Positions 11,768 to 23,100 of a stretch of 64,000 nt of DNA are shown in pieces. The notes beneath the pieces are model-generated. The model ran no database searches, was not told the origin of the DNA, and saw only the letters and a list, made by a program, of their open reading frames with translations. The number at the start of each line of letters is the position of its first letter. Positions within the stretch are counted from its first letter, which is position 1. The DNA is taken from NCBI GenBank assembly GCA_038501625.1, contig JAZAYU010000037.1, forward strand, positions 4,526,001 through 4,590,000, in the 5' to 3' direction. The translations under genes and the position numbers were made by a program. Origin of the DNA: Corbicula japonica (lineage: Eukaryota; Mollusca; Bivalvia; Venerida; Cyrenidae).

Positions 11768-11769
11768 TA

Positions 11770-14700
11770 TAAGAGTAACGTCAACGTTCAACGTCAGCAA
11801 CGGTATCAATCTTGAAAATAATAGCATTCGTATTTTTTCTTATAATGATAAAATATGCAAAAATGAAGTATTTCCTTTGCATGTACGAATAAAATAAGTA
11901 TTTTTAAATAACAAATGTAGAGTCAAGTCACAAAAGAGCATTTTTGGTTCTTAGAAACTACATTTCTTATTGTCGTCTGCCAATGTGCTGTAGTTCTCTA
12001 CATAACCTTGCCGAAAGTTTTGGTAATGATCATATAAAACTGTTAAAAACTTATCGGATCGGGGATATCATTATGTAAGAAACCAATCAACAGTTATGGT
12101 TCTTACGCGCTGTAATCCTTTGATAACATTCATTTACATCTCTACATTCCGGCTGTGTTATGAAAGGAAGCCGGACAGTTTAAATGAATTACGCTTTTTC
12201 AATTTATAATCTTTCGGTTGTTCAGCGTTGTTGAACTTATTTATAAGTCGTTTTGTAGATTAACTTTTTTCTAAAATGTATGCATGTTATATTTTTATCT
12301 TTAATTAGTTGTTGAATTGCCATAAACTATTCATATTATTTTGATTACATTTAACATAGAGGAAAGAAAAGAAATCATCATTTATATAAGTCAGTACAAC
12401 AGAAATACGAATACGAAAGTTTATTTCTGAAACATAGAAGTGCGAACCTGATTCAATCAAACGAAGTCATAAGAATATAACAGAAACTCTACAGATGCCA
12501 ATGACGTCAACGAAAATGATAACACAGCACAAATGTTTACCAATGCCATATTAATATCTGCAGTAAAATATACTACTCAAAGTTAATAAAATTAAATAAG
12601 TTAACTAAACATCATTGCCAAGTGAACATAATATATTTTTTTTGATATTTTATTCCAAAACACAGCACAAATGTTAAAACATTTGTCTATATTGCTAATA
12701 AATAACTTATCAGGTGCATTAAAATAAAGTTATGCATGGCTTACAGCAAAAGATATGTACACTAGTATTGTTGGTTAGCAAACCTTGAAAAGTATTTATG
12801 TATAAAAAAATATCTCATGTATGTGAATCTATCTTTTCTTTTGATAATGATTTAGACAAAGTCTTTTCCAGCAAAACACGTTTGAGCAGGACACACTTCG
12901 GATTTCCGGCAATGGCCTCTAAAAAAGGAATTTGGTTCATATATCTGTAAAACAATGATTAAAATTATTGGTTTATAAATTTTGTGCAAGAGAAATGCGG
13001 CGTTTTAACTCTGGAATAATATGTGATTGCTTCTCTTTCCTGTTGTTCGTGTTGTTAATATTGTTGTGTTAAATAGCATATACCTATGACGCTTTGATAG
13101 CATAATATTTTCAAACATGAATGGTGGCAATTTTAGCTTTGTGCACTTTAACGTACCAACCCACTATCTCTGAAAGCTGTCTGTGTTGAAAGGTCGTGAA
13201 ATGTTTTTCTTATTCATTGATTGGTCAAAGAAATGTTCTCCCTTTTTCTGACATTAAATGCAAACTAATAAAACTAACATGTTTGCATTAATTGTATAAG
13301 AGCTTTCTTCCGGCAAATTAAAAAGAACTCTATTTCATTTAATGATGACAACAACTCTTTGAAGATCTCTTCAAATCACTGAAACGGTCTGTATTTATTG
13401 AAAGAGATGTCAAAATATTTTGTGTTTTTTTCGCGTTCGTATAAAAATGGCGTAACAATTTCTGATTTGGACAAAGCTTCAAATAATTTAATGATAGTAT
13501 CAAATATTTATCTAATATTTAAAGAGAGAATAATTGAAGAGCTGTTTTATTGAACTAATTGGCAGCTATCTAGAATTTTAATAGGAAAACTCTCCAAATG
13601 GTTACGGAATATCATTAAATGATTTCAGTTATACGAAGTGTGTTCGTAAAGTTCCTGGAAAATCCCTTCTTTTTAATACTGTTTTCGCTAATAAATTAAA
13701 TTTTATAGCAAATTGTAGCTTTATCAGCATACGTTTTATATATATAGTTAATTGTAAATCATCTCTGGTTGACCAACAGTTTAAACTGCAGCGCGCGTTT
13801 TAGTTTTGCCTCATACGGATAAATATATACATCCGGTGCTCTTTGATTTATTTGTCTATATGTTGTTGTTGATAAGGTTTTAAAATCAGTTTTATTTTTC
13901 GCATGACAAACAGCTGATAACTATTAGCTAGTTAACAGAGTGATCGGGAGTTATCGGATTGTTCTCAATATGGTCCTGTCGTAGTATTTACAGTTTTACT
14001 ATCCACAACACACTGGGAAAAATTAAAAATGCTTTTATAAATTATATACGGAGGAAATAACACCCAACGCCGTGGCCATCTTTTATCCTGCTTATACAAT
14101 TTAAAACTTCGCTGCAGTGATTGGATTCGGAAGTTTTACATTTTAACTTCTTTTCAATGTCATGATATGACATATGAAGATTTTATGTAGCTGGTTAATT
14201 CCTAAATGCACATTAGCAAACACAAATTTAGCCACCAAATGTGCTGCGTGTTTCAGGAAAATGTCAGTTTAGATCCAAAAAGATTCCAAAGTAATCTGTC
14301 TTTATCTTGAAATATTAACTTCCTTATTGAGAACCATTCATTTTGTGGTTAAACATTTCAAACAAGATGTGTTCATCCTTCGCCTGTGGTAACCAGGTTA
14401 CATCGGTAACAGAGGATAAATCCAAAGTTCCATACGAGAAATGTAATTAGAATTTATCTCATAAAAGATGAACCAAACAACGGGAAAGAAAATAAAATAA
14501 CTATAATTTATGTTTCAAGGTGCGCGATGTTTAGTTGGTTAAAACATGTATATAAATGAATATAACCTGTTCCTACGTGTCTAATGTAAAACAAAATGAC
14601 ACTTCTATGTTCGTTTAAATTCGGGATTTAACAGTTTTCCAAACTATTGTGACGGCCTCGTCTGTTACATGGTTTACTGTTAGCAATTACATGTTTCAAT

Positions 14701-15390
14701 AGTACCAAAACATTACCTGTCCCCTTGCGTAGACATTTTCTCTGTTTGATTTAAGTTTTGATGTCTGAGAGTCATCCACATAATGACATTTGAATCAGTA
14801 CTAGGATCGAAAACTACAGTCTTAGAAAGTCAATTTTCACGCACATTGGCATATCGACTCGGTTCCATTCACAACATCAACATTTTCCGATTGAATTATG
14901 GGTCATGCCGACTTACAGAGAGAGAGGTTCCTAAAAAGTATCAAAAATTTGTTGTGTTTTGTGTGAAAATATACATTTTGTGCAGTATTTAAAAGACTTT
15001 CGCAACTGAAATACATCATTGTCGAAATATTTTGTGTTTATGAATTGTTATTTTCACGCAACGTGTTTGAATAATAGTAAGCCAAAACAACATGCCTTCT
15101 GCAGAAAGCGGAAACCAACTAATTTGTCACCGTTCTTTACTTATACATTTAAGGAAGACAGGGCACCAGATATCAACGTGTTTAATCAAATTTTTTATAG
15201 CAGTTATTAGTTTTATACAATAAATACATTGAGGTATTTATGCATATTTATGAAATTAATAAAAGGTTGATATCTGTATAATACCTACTTATTAACAATC
15301 TTCCTCTCAGATTTCAAACATATTTCACAGAACAGTCTCTCTATATATCGTTCAAGCCATGTCGTTTAGATTAAATATTTTGATATTTTC
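11770..15390. other. Non-coding stretch, no recognised feature
   Basis: AT-rich sequence with many stops in all frames. Short frames at 14783-14992 and 15019-15210 show no known motif and unremarkable composition. I see no repeat longer than a few tens of bases shared with the rest of the window. Confidence 0.4.
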
Positions 15391-15391
15391 A

Positions 15392-15845
15392 TATTTGTCG
15401 TGTTCGATGGCTTTCAAAGTTCCCTTTTCATCTATTTCAATATCACAGTAGCCTTGTTTGTGCCGTGTGGCGGCTTCTATATTTTGCCTTTGGCATCTAT
15501 GATATACAGGATTTATATTCTTAGATCCCCTGTTAAAATTCTGTTCTGTTTAGTTCCGCCCATTTTTTTTCGTTTAGGGCAAAGCCATTATTTTATCTGG
15601 GGACCATAAGCCGCTTAACAAGGAATGATAATAAACTGAAAATACCGCATTGAAGGTTCCATATCCACCGCCATATACACTTCATCGTTTTGGGATGGTT
15701 AAAATTGTACTGTTATTGACTTAATATTGAGTTGCGCTCAACCCGGGGAAAGGCGGCGTGGGCACTAATATGCTTTTTAATTACTGCCCATGAAAAAGCT
15801 CAATCAAAGCGAGCCTGCAATATTTTCATATTTGTCGTGTTCGAT
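15392..15845 (+). repeat. R1 interspersed repeat, copy 1
   Basis: R1 runs from a GTGTTCGATGGCTTTCAAAG block through TTTGCCTTTGGC, TATTCTTAGATCCCCTG, TATCTGGGGACCATA, CCGCATTGAAGGTTCCAT and TTGCGCTCAACCCGGGG. It ends in GCTCAATCAAAGCGAGCCTG and a second GTGTTCGATGGCTTT. Because the beginning block recurs at the end, neighbouring copies share a junction. I see no coding capacity. It might be a non-autonomous DNA element or a tandem-forming repeat. Confidence 0.7.
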
Positions 15846-16372
15846 GGCTTTTGTTTTAATATTTCGGCCGGTTTTGATATGAATGGTTTCAATTTCCCAG
15901 CCAATATATACTAGTATTTGGATATTGTTCAGTCACCCCTAAGAATATACTTCCTGGTTTTTTTTTAAATTTTTGCCTTTGGCGTTGTCTGTGATATGCT
16001 GGATTTATATTCTAAGATCCCCTGTTAAAGTTCTATTGTTTAGTTCCTCCCATTGTTTTCACGTTTTGGGCAAACCCTTTCTTTTATCTGGGGACCATAC
16101 GCCGCTGAACATGGAATGATATTAATCTGAAATTACCGCATTGAAGTTCCACGTCCACCGCCATATGCACACCATCGTTTGGGATGGTCAAAATTGTACT
16201 GTTTATTGGTGTAAATATTGAGTTGCGCTCAACCCGGGGCTAGGCGGCGTGGGCAGTAATATGCATTTAAATTACTGCCCATAAACAGGCTCAATCAAAC
16301 CGAGCCTGCAATATTTTCAGATTGGTCGTGTTCGATGGCTTTCAAAGTTCCCTTTTCATCTATTGAACGCCA
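15835..16372 (+). repeat. R1 interspersed repeat, copy 2
   Basis: This second copy lies directly after copy 1 in the same orientation, sharing the GTGTTCGATGGCTTT junction. It keeps the same block order: TATTCTAAGATCCCCTG, CTGGGGACCATACGCCG, CCGCATTGAAGTTCCA, TTGCGCTCAACCCGGGG and GCTCAATCAAACCGAGCCTG. About 90 extra bases of AT-rich sequence follow its first block, absent from copy 1. Confidence 0.7.
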
Positions 16373-16909
16373 TGAGTTTGAGTAATCTTTTAAACTCATC
16401 ATCTTTAAATCACCGCGTACAAGATTGAAATCTTTCGAAGGGAATGTTTTAATTTTATTTCGCCCTTCTGAAATTGTTTTAGCCGCTTGTATGTTTTTTC
16501 AAACCACGACGGCGCTTCATAATAACAGTGGAAACTTCGAAAATCTTCTCCTTACTTGCAAATCCATTTCAGAAAGTATTCCAAAGTCAAGCATCTTGGT
16601 ACAATCTTTTAAATTTGTTGGCTTATGAAGCCTTGTCGTTTCGTAAAATTTGTATCTGCCAAGGGACGGCGCTTACATACACTGATATCATATAGTGCTT
16701 TTAAATTATCTTGTTCTAAGAAACCGTCAGATTTTACAGGAAAGTTTGGGTTATCTTCGGCTAAGAGTATGAAAAGGTGAAATATGCATATCATGAATCG
16801 CCACAATCAGAAAAACAGCCTCCCCACACAGTCAAGAAGAAGAGAGAGGGAGAGAGCATGGCTAATAAAATGATCAGTTTAAAAAAAAACACCACAAACA
16901 ATTAACAAA

Positions 16910-17530
16910 AATGGGAACCCGAGGGGTTACCTCCTTGGAAAGGCCAGTGGCAAATCAAATTGCCACTGGGGGTTTAAACCAGGTTCTAGGGTGCACCAAC
17001 CTCACACTTGCCCCAACAGGTTCTCATATCACAACACAAGTACAAGTTGTCTGGGTGAAACATATTTCCATGATCTGGTTTCATCAGATACATTATATTT
17101 TTAAAACAGTTTTTAAATCACACGTTAGTCACGCAAAATATAGATATCAGTAAAAGAAACGGTGTCCCTGAGATTTCCTAATAAAAGTAGATTGTTAGTA
17201 AGTGTCCAGATAGTGGCGCGTCTTTCGAAACTTGAAAAACCAGAAACGAAAAGCCGATATATATAAATAAATACTTAAGGTTAAGTTTACGTTAGACATC
17301 TGGATTTAGCGACATTGTGGTCGCTGCATAAAAGCCTGCAATATACATGCGTATTATGGGTTAAGCTCGGTTGCTCATGTCGAGCTGATAGGTGGGTTGG
17401 AGTTATTCCACCAAGACAACCTGTAGTTGTTTGTTCATATGAGACAGGTGTGAGACAAGTATGTAAAAAGGGGTAAACTGTTTTGAACCTGACCGTTCCA
17501 ATGAGGTAACCCCTCGGGTTCTCACTTTCG
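16910..17530. mobile_element. Small inverted-repeat element (MITE-like)
   Basis: The two ends are inverted copies: GAACCCGAGGGGTTACCTC near 16915 and its reverse complement near 17504-17522, followed by a TTGGAA extension. Further inward, a second inverted match (GTTGTCT...GGTG...AACTCCAACCCACC) shows long, partly eroded arms. There is no coding frame. Related left-end sequences occur at 46690-46780 and 54085-54245. An upstream GAATCGCCACA...ACAGCCTCC block also accompanies all or most copies, so the true element may start near 16790. Confidence 0.6.
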
Positions 17531-18832
17531 CCAATTGATATAATTCGATTTAACGCATTGAGCCGTGAATGTACTTACAAAGTTGTATATTTAAATTTTT
17601 GAAATATACCACAAAAAAGGAAAGTAAGATATTCCCATGAGCTTTGGCTCATAATGTTGAAAATGTATAGACATGTAACAAAAGGTTTCAAGGTTTCGCT
17701 AAAATTTTGTAAAAATATCAGAAGTCTAGAAAAATGTATTTAACGCAAATTAAAAAATCGACATGTTTAGAACATTGACAACATCATTTAAATGATAAGA
17801 GAAAAGAAACTTGAAATGTTTGCTTTGCGAAATCTCATATAGATTGATACAGCCTGTATTATTGTATGATTGTGTAGTATTGTTTTGTATTTGTACACGA
17901 ACTAAATCAACAAATCATAAATGAGTCCTTTAATTTACTTACTGAACATCCCTTCCGTACACACATGTAGCGGAAATTGTTACAACAAACCGGCGATTTT
18001 AGCAGATTAAAATCTTTCTTGAAGAAGTTCAGTTCAAAAGTTTCTGTAAAGTATGGCAATGCCTAGACGTATTCTTTAACAAGATTTCCCAGCAAGTCAA
18101 CATTTGCAAGTGTTGCTCTCATGTCTCTTCGCACAACTTTTGTTGAAAGGATACATCACTGTTAATATAATAGGTTAAGATGGTTGTTTACATGCACGAT
18201 AATTGATCTTTTTGTCGTAGCAGCTCACACATTAATGCATGTAATGACAGTAACATACACATGATGCCTCATTCATCTTAGGACATCTCGATCGCCCCCG
18301 AGTTTACTTCAGTTTAAAGTCAAATATTAAATTAAACTGAACACCTTCAACAACAGAAAGAAAACATAGCATGTTCAATATAATTCTTTTTGTCTCAATT
18401 ACATTTTGCATCAATATTTCCAATTTGTTTAAATTAATGAATTCAAAAGGAAACAAGTACTTATTAAATTGATGATGAATGCATGAGTGGTCATGCCTTT
18501 TCACAAAGACAACATTTTTTATAAGGTCTCAATAGATCAACGTTTGGTAAAATAAACACATAATAATAAAAGTGAGATATGCAAAATTATTCACATTAAG
18601 TATCTCTCCACTTGGACGAAAAGAAAAGCAATACAAATGTAAACTTTAATTAACTTAATGCAAAAGAAGAATTCAGTACCCTATCGCATCGTTTCTGATT
18701 TATTTTCTGCGAGTAGTTAATGCCGGAAATGCCCAAATACTGCAAATTGTGAGAACAGCATGCATGTTTAGACCAATATTTTCTTGCATACCGGATAAGT
18801 ATTTCCGCGTAATTTACCGGGGAAAGAAAATC

Positions 18833-18858
18833 TTATCTTTTCCCTAGGGAAAAGATAA
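18833..18858. repeat. 26 bp perfect palindrome
   Basis: TTATCTTTTCCC, then TA, then GGGAAAAGATAA reads the same on both strands without mismatch. It lies inside the 3' LTR and is conserved at 40196-40221 in the 5' LTR. It could be a protein-binding site or a cruciform-forming element; the function is unknown. Confidence 0.85.
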
Positions 18859-19039
18859 CGTTCGCGTGCTACATAACTGACGTCACGCCTTCAAGTATCT
18901 GACGTAATGTATTAAAGTTTCTGAATTCATTTACAAAATAAGGTTTGCGTTAAGCGTCAATATTTTAGCGTAAGGAAACAAAATTAAGTTTGTATACATT
19001 TACTAAAATGTTAAAAAAGGTAAAAGGTATGCCAGAAAA

Positions 19040-19192
19040 AGTATCTTGCATGAGTCATTCTGTAAAGATAGAAAAATCTGTCACCACGGGTGAACTGTTT
19101 TGGCGGGAACTCGACAGAGCCTCGTTCCCGCAAAACAGTTCCCCCTCGGTGACAGATTTTTCTATCTTCACCTCACACTCATGCAAGATACT
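19040..19192. repeat. Long imperfect hairpin within the LTR
   Basis: Arms of about 65-70 bases pair almost fully. ATCTTGCATGAGT, GATAGAAAAATCTGTCACC, GAACTGTTTTGGCGGGAAC on the left answer to their reverse complements on the right, around a short loop near 19110-19122. The same structure is at 40402-40552 in the other LTR. It looks like a foldback MITE captured by the LTR before the two copies were made. Confidence 0.8.
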
Positions 19193-19794
19193 TATAATCT
19201 TTAACGAGGAATCCTTGTTTTCTAAAATGATTATGTACTGGTGCCAGCTTAAAATGCTCATAATGATGTTGCCACAGTTGGATACATTTTGTGAAAATGT
19301 TTATTTTACATACAGTTCAAATATCCAAGATGTTTAGATCAGTTGTAATGCCTAATAATACATAATATTATTCAGCACAGAGAGCGATTCGCTAAGTTCC
19401 TGACAAGTCCATAAAGCATACTTATCAAAAGAAATGTCTGCAAAAAGCTCTATGTTCATTACAAACAATAAAGGTTTTAATTTCTCTTGCGAAAAATTAT
19501 TCAAAGAGAATGATGAGCGCTTGTCTCTTATTAATTTACGAGGAAGTGAAGTATACAATTTGGAAAAAAATCATCAAGTAGACAAAGGGGACGTCTGACA
19601 ATAATTTGATTTAAGCTTCTTCAGCGCGCCACATGAGTTTGCATAGACCGAAATAGACTTTTGCCAGTGGTTTCAAAACCTTTTTGCAAAAATTAATGTT
19701 CTTTTAATGCTGTCAGACAATAATATTATTATGTTAAGAACACGGATATTTAAGTTTAATAATTGACAATGGAACTTTGAAAGCAATAGAAGAC

Positions 19795-20170
19795 GAATAT
19801 TGAAGGCTCGGTTTGATTGAGCCTGTTCATAGGCAGTTAGCAAAAGGCATATTTCCGCGCAAGCTGCCAAGCCCCGGTTTGCACGCATCTCTATATTAAC
19901 ACAATCTATTATTAATAACGACAATAAACAGTACAAGTTTGATCCCTCCCAAACGATGGTGTGCATATGGCGGTGATCACGGAACCATCAATCCGGTATT
20001 TTCAGGTTTATACCATTCCATATTAGGCGGCGTTGGTCCCCAGATGAAAGAATGGATTTGCCCTTAACGAGAAAACAATTGGCAAGATATAATTGAATAG
20101 AAGTTTTACAGGTGATCTAAGAATATAAATCTGGCATATCGCAGACAACGCCAAATGCAAAATTTATAAG
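19795..20170 (-). repeat. R1 interspersed repeat inside the 3' LTR
   Basis: Reverse-orientation copy of R1: GGCTCGGTTTGATTGAGCCTG, then CCAAACGATGGTGTGCATAT, then CCATTCCATATTAGGCGG and TGGTCCCCAGATGAAAG. It is present at the equivalent place in the other LTR (about 41155-41530), so it was already part of the LTR when the element inserted. Confidence 0.7.
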
Positions 20171-21442
20171 GCAATGAGTATATCCTTTGAGGATTGAACA
20201 ATGTCGAATTGTTTATTTTGCTTATATTTGTTGTTTTGTTTGGTGTTTCTGCAGCTAAATCAATCGCAATACAACTGAGGCCTCGCTAAGAAATTAGCGA
20301 AGATCGATTGAACATGAGTCATTTCAAATGATTCTGGTCAATGTTTTCTTGATAGAACGTGTTTGTGTGTAAGGGCCCCCGATCATAATTCTAGACATTG
20401 GAGTCAACATTCAATAAAAAATAATGACCAGAGTGTCAAGAGCTACCGAGAGAACCTATGTCTTATTTAAGACTGTTCAATCTTATAGCCTTGAACAATA
20501 TAAAAGGGTTTGTTAACAAGGTGGCGATGCCTTAGACTGTGATTGATATACCAACTATATAGTAATTTTTCTCAAGCTACTTTGCTTATATGATTGAAAT
20601 GAAATGTTCAGCTATGTGATTTACAATGATTTTTATTGAAAACTAATTAATGTTGATCACAGACGTTTTGGCCTCAACAAGTTTCTTTCTAAGCCACGAT
20701 TTTCTATCTATGGACTATCTATCGAGCAGCTTCAACTCTGTGGACGTAAGCCACTACTATAATGTTGGGACTATGAAGTCCAACTGTATGGAGTTCCAAC
20801 TCCTATAGCCTCTATGAATCTCGATAACAGATTGTTCGATCTATGCTGCCTTCTCAGAGAAGCTGAGCTTCATAAGAGACTACGGCAGCAGTCGAAGGAA
20901 CCGTACACTGTATATCTGATTCTGCCTTTGTGTTACAACACTATAATTGTACTACGTACTAAGTATCCTCTTTGAGGAGCAAGCTCACGGAGAGAACGCG
21001 GAAACCTTTCGGTAGCACAAAATTGGCCTCGCTAACTACTTTAAGCCAGCCAGTTGGCCTCGCTAACTATCTTAAGCCAGTCAGTGTTGTATTTACACAA
21101 CTTCTTGGTTGCATTTAAACAACTTCTTGTTCCAAAAGTTGAAACCGGCCCCTTTATATTTACCTTATATTTGACAATACAATGGTTACAAGCTACCATA
21201 CCAATTCGCATAATTTTTCCTAAGACCAAAACGTCTTTAAATCACAAAATTCACTAAATATTACAACTTTCACAAAATGACATTATCTACGTCAAGCAAA
21301 ATTGTCACTGCATCAATCTGTGTAACTAAAACAACTTCAATTTAATTGATACAATTATTATACACGAATTTATGATTTCACATATATATTTATATATGTA
21401 TATATAATAAAACAGACAATTAAAATCATTCCTGACAAATAG

Positions 21443-21452
21443 CCCCCTTCTT
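21443..21452 (-). promoter_or_regulatory. Polypurine tract of the Gypsy element
   Basis: On the minus strand AAGAAGGGGG lies five bases before the TGTCAGG that begins the 3' LTR. A purine run at this place primes plus-strand DNA synthesis in LTR retrotransposons. Its position right at the edge of the 3.8 kb repeat is the main evidence that the repeat is an LTR and not a segmental duplication. Confidence 0.65.
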
Positions 21453-21501
21453 AAGGAAACGATCTTTCGTTTTCAAGTTTCATGAATGATTTTAAGGCCG
21501 A

Positions 21502-23100
21502 TTACTGTCTGCTTAAATAATCGGCCAGAAAGTTTTCTGAACCTTTGATAGCCTGAATCGTAAAGTTGTAGTTTTGCAGAAATAATGCCCATCTCATTAT
21601 TCTGCTATTCTCAATCTTACTCTTCTGAATGTAAGATAGAGCATTGTGATCTGTCTGTATCACAAATTGTGTACCATATAAGTATTTCTGGAATTTTCGT
21701 ATACCAAATACTATTGCCAAACATTCACGCTCTATCACGGAATAGTTTCTTTCACGTGAGAGCAACTGTTTGCTGGCAAATGCAATTGGAAACAGGCCAT
21801 CGTCATGGTGCTGTAACAGTGCAGCTCCTATGCCATTCTCCGAAGCATCGCACTGAAGGATGAATTTCCTTCCGAAATCGGACAGACGTAGAATTGGAGC
21901 CCGCGTTAATTGGTCCTTCAGTGACTTAAAGGCCTTGTCTTGTGCCATGCCCCAGTTTACTTTGTTTGGCTGACCTTTCTTTGTGAGATCAGTCAGCGGT
22001 GCGGCTGTCTCAGCGAATGATGGGATGAACCGCCTATAGTAGCTGGCCAAGCCCAGAAATGCCCTAACCTGTCTCTTTGTGGTTGGTACTTCAGCTTGAC
22101 GGATTTTCTCCAGCTTTTCTTCCTCCATCTGAAGGATACCGTTACCAACCATGTGTCCGGTGAATCCGATGTTGTTATATCCTATGAGGCATTTAGAAGG
22201 CTTAACTGTTAGGCCTGCACTTCTAATTCTGGTAAACAGATCTCTCAACATATCCAGGTGTTGATCCCAAGATGCTGTATGCCCCAGAACATCGTCGACA
22301 TAGTTGTCGGTATTGTGGCAGCCAGCGAGCAATTTACACATCATGCGATTAAATGTTGCTCCTGAATACACCATGCCAAAGGGCATTTTTCGGAATTGGT
22401 AAGTTCCGGACTCCGTTGTAAATGCCGTATAATGACGACAGTCTTCAGCCACGGGTATTTGCCAGTAGCCTTTGGCTAGATCAACTTTTGTAAAATACTT
22501 GTCGGTTGTGAGCTTAGCCATTATGTCGTCAATATTGCTCATAGGTTCTGTATCAAACTTGGTGACGGCATTTAATTTTCTAAAATCAATACAAAACCTA
22601 TTACTGCCATCCGTCTTTCGCACCATCACTATGGGCGAGTTATACTCTGATGAGGCTGGTTCAATAATATTAACTTCGAGCATAGCCTGAACTTCTACTT
22701 CCACATCTTTCCTCTTGGCATAAGGTATTGGGTATTGTTTGACCCGTACAGGTGCTGTGCTGGTTAGCTTCACCCTATGTTCGGCTAAAGTTGTGCATTC
22801 AGGTTGCTCTGTGAATATGTCGCTGAACTCTTTCACAAGCTTCAATACCTGGTCCTTCTGTTCAAGCGACAGCTCTGTGTTTATTTGCACATCTTTGTAT
22901 GTTTCTCCTGCTGTAACGTTTGGCAGTTGCAGGAGGTTTTCATCGTCCACAGCACCTAACTGGTCATCACTCTCTGGCTCAATGATAGCCACAGTTGCAG
23001 AAACAACGTCTGTTCTTACTTCATACCGTTTCAGTAGATTGATATGATATGTGGCTATCCTGTTTTCGACCTTCACTCTGTAGTCCATCTTATTGACCAC
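21502..23100 (-). CDS. Gypsy pol: reverse transcriptase and RNase H
   Basis: This is the last open part of the pol frame, 532 codons. The first ~90 residues continue the integrase C-terminal region. The reverse transcriptase follows with FCIDFRKLN, TKVDLAKGYWQIPV (first catalytic Asp), the MPFGM motif and NYVDDVL (YVDD box). A thumb/connection region with AFLGLASYYRRF leads to a Ty3-type RNase H with the four acidic positions in CDAS, ERECLA, QTDHNALS and the terminal LADYLSR. All key residues look intact, and the protein ends normally at 21502. The frame is the same as the two upstream open parts, from which it is separated by one TAG. Having reverse transcriptase and RNase H AFTER integrase is unusual for Ty3/Gypsy and typical of the Gmr1 clade. 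Confidence 0.9.
   Translation of the reverse strand: MVNKMDYRVKVENRIATYHINLLKRYEVRTDVVSATVAIIEPESDDQLGAVDDENLLQLPNVTAGETYKDVQINTELSLEQKDQVLKLVKEFSDIFTEQPECTTLAEHRVKLTSTAPVRVKQYPIPYAKRKDVEVEVQAMLEVNIIEPASSEYNSPIVMVRKTDGSNRFCIDFRKLNAVTKFDTEPMSNIDDIMAKLTTDKYFTKVDLAKGYWQIPVAEDCRHYTAFTTESGTYQFRKMPFGMVYSGATFNRMMCKLLAGCHNTDNYVDDVLGHTASWDQHLDMLRDLFTRIRSAGLTVKPSKCLIGYNNIGFTGHMVGNGILQMEEEKLEKIRQAEVPTTKRQVRAFLGLASYYRRFIPSFAETAAPLTDLTKKGQPNKVNWGMAQDKAFKSLKDQLTRAPILRLSDFGRKFILQCDASENGIGAALLQHHDDGLFPIAFASKQLLSRERNYSVIERECLAIVFGIRKFQKYLYGTQFVIQTDHNALSYIQKSKIENSRIMRWALFLQNYNFTIQAIKGSENFLADYLSRQ

Larger units (their letters stand above)
17614..21437 (-). repeat. 3' LTR of the Gypsy element (3.8 kb)
   Basis: Nearly identical, in the same orientation, to 38977-42759. 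Differences are scattered single bases plus small indels: a doubled TTGGCCTCGCTAACTA segment at 21024-21085 that is single in the other copy, and about 10 extra bases near 20850. On the minus strand it starts TGTCAGG, directly after a purine tract. It contains an R1 copy, a long hairpin and a 26 bp perfect palindrome, all shared with the partner. It has no long coding frame. The left limit is only where similarity ends; the real LTR end may lie slightly further left. Confidence 0.7.

Noticed and set aside
13936..13945. CAGAG followed by TG as a target duplication matching the base pairs outside the 5' LTR
   Set aside because: The word is short enough to occur by chance, and it would force a 7.5 kb LTR with no similarity support on the other side.
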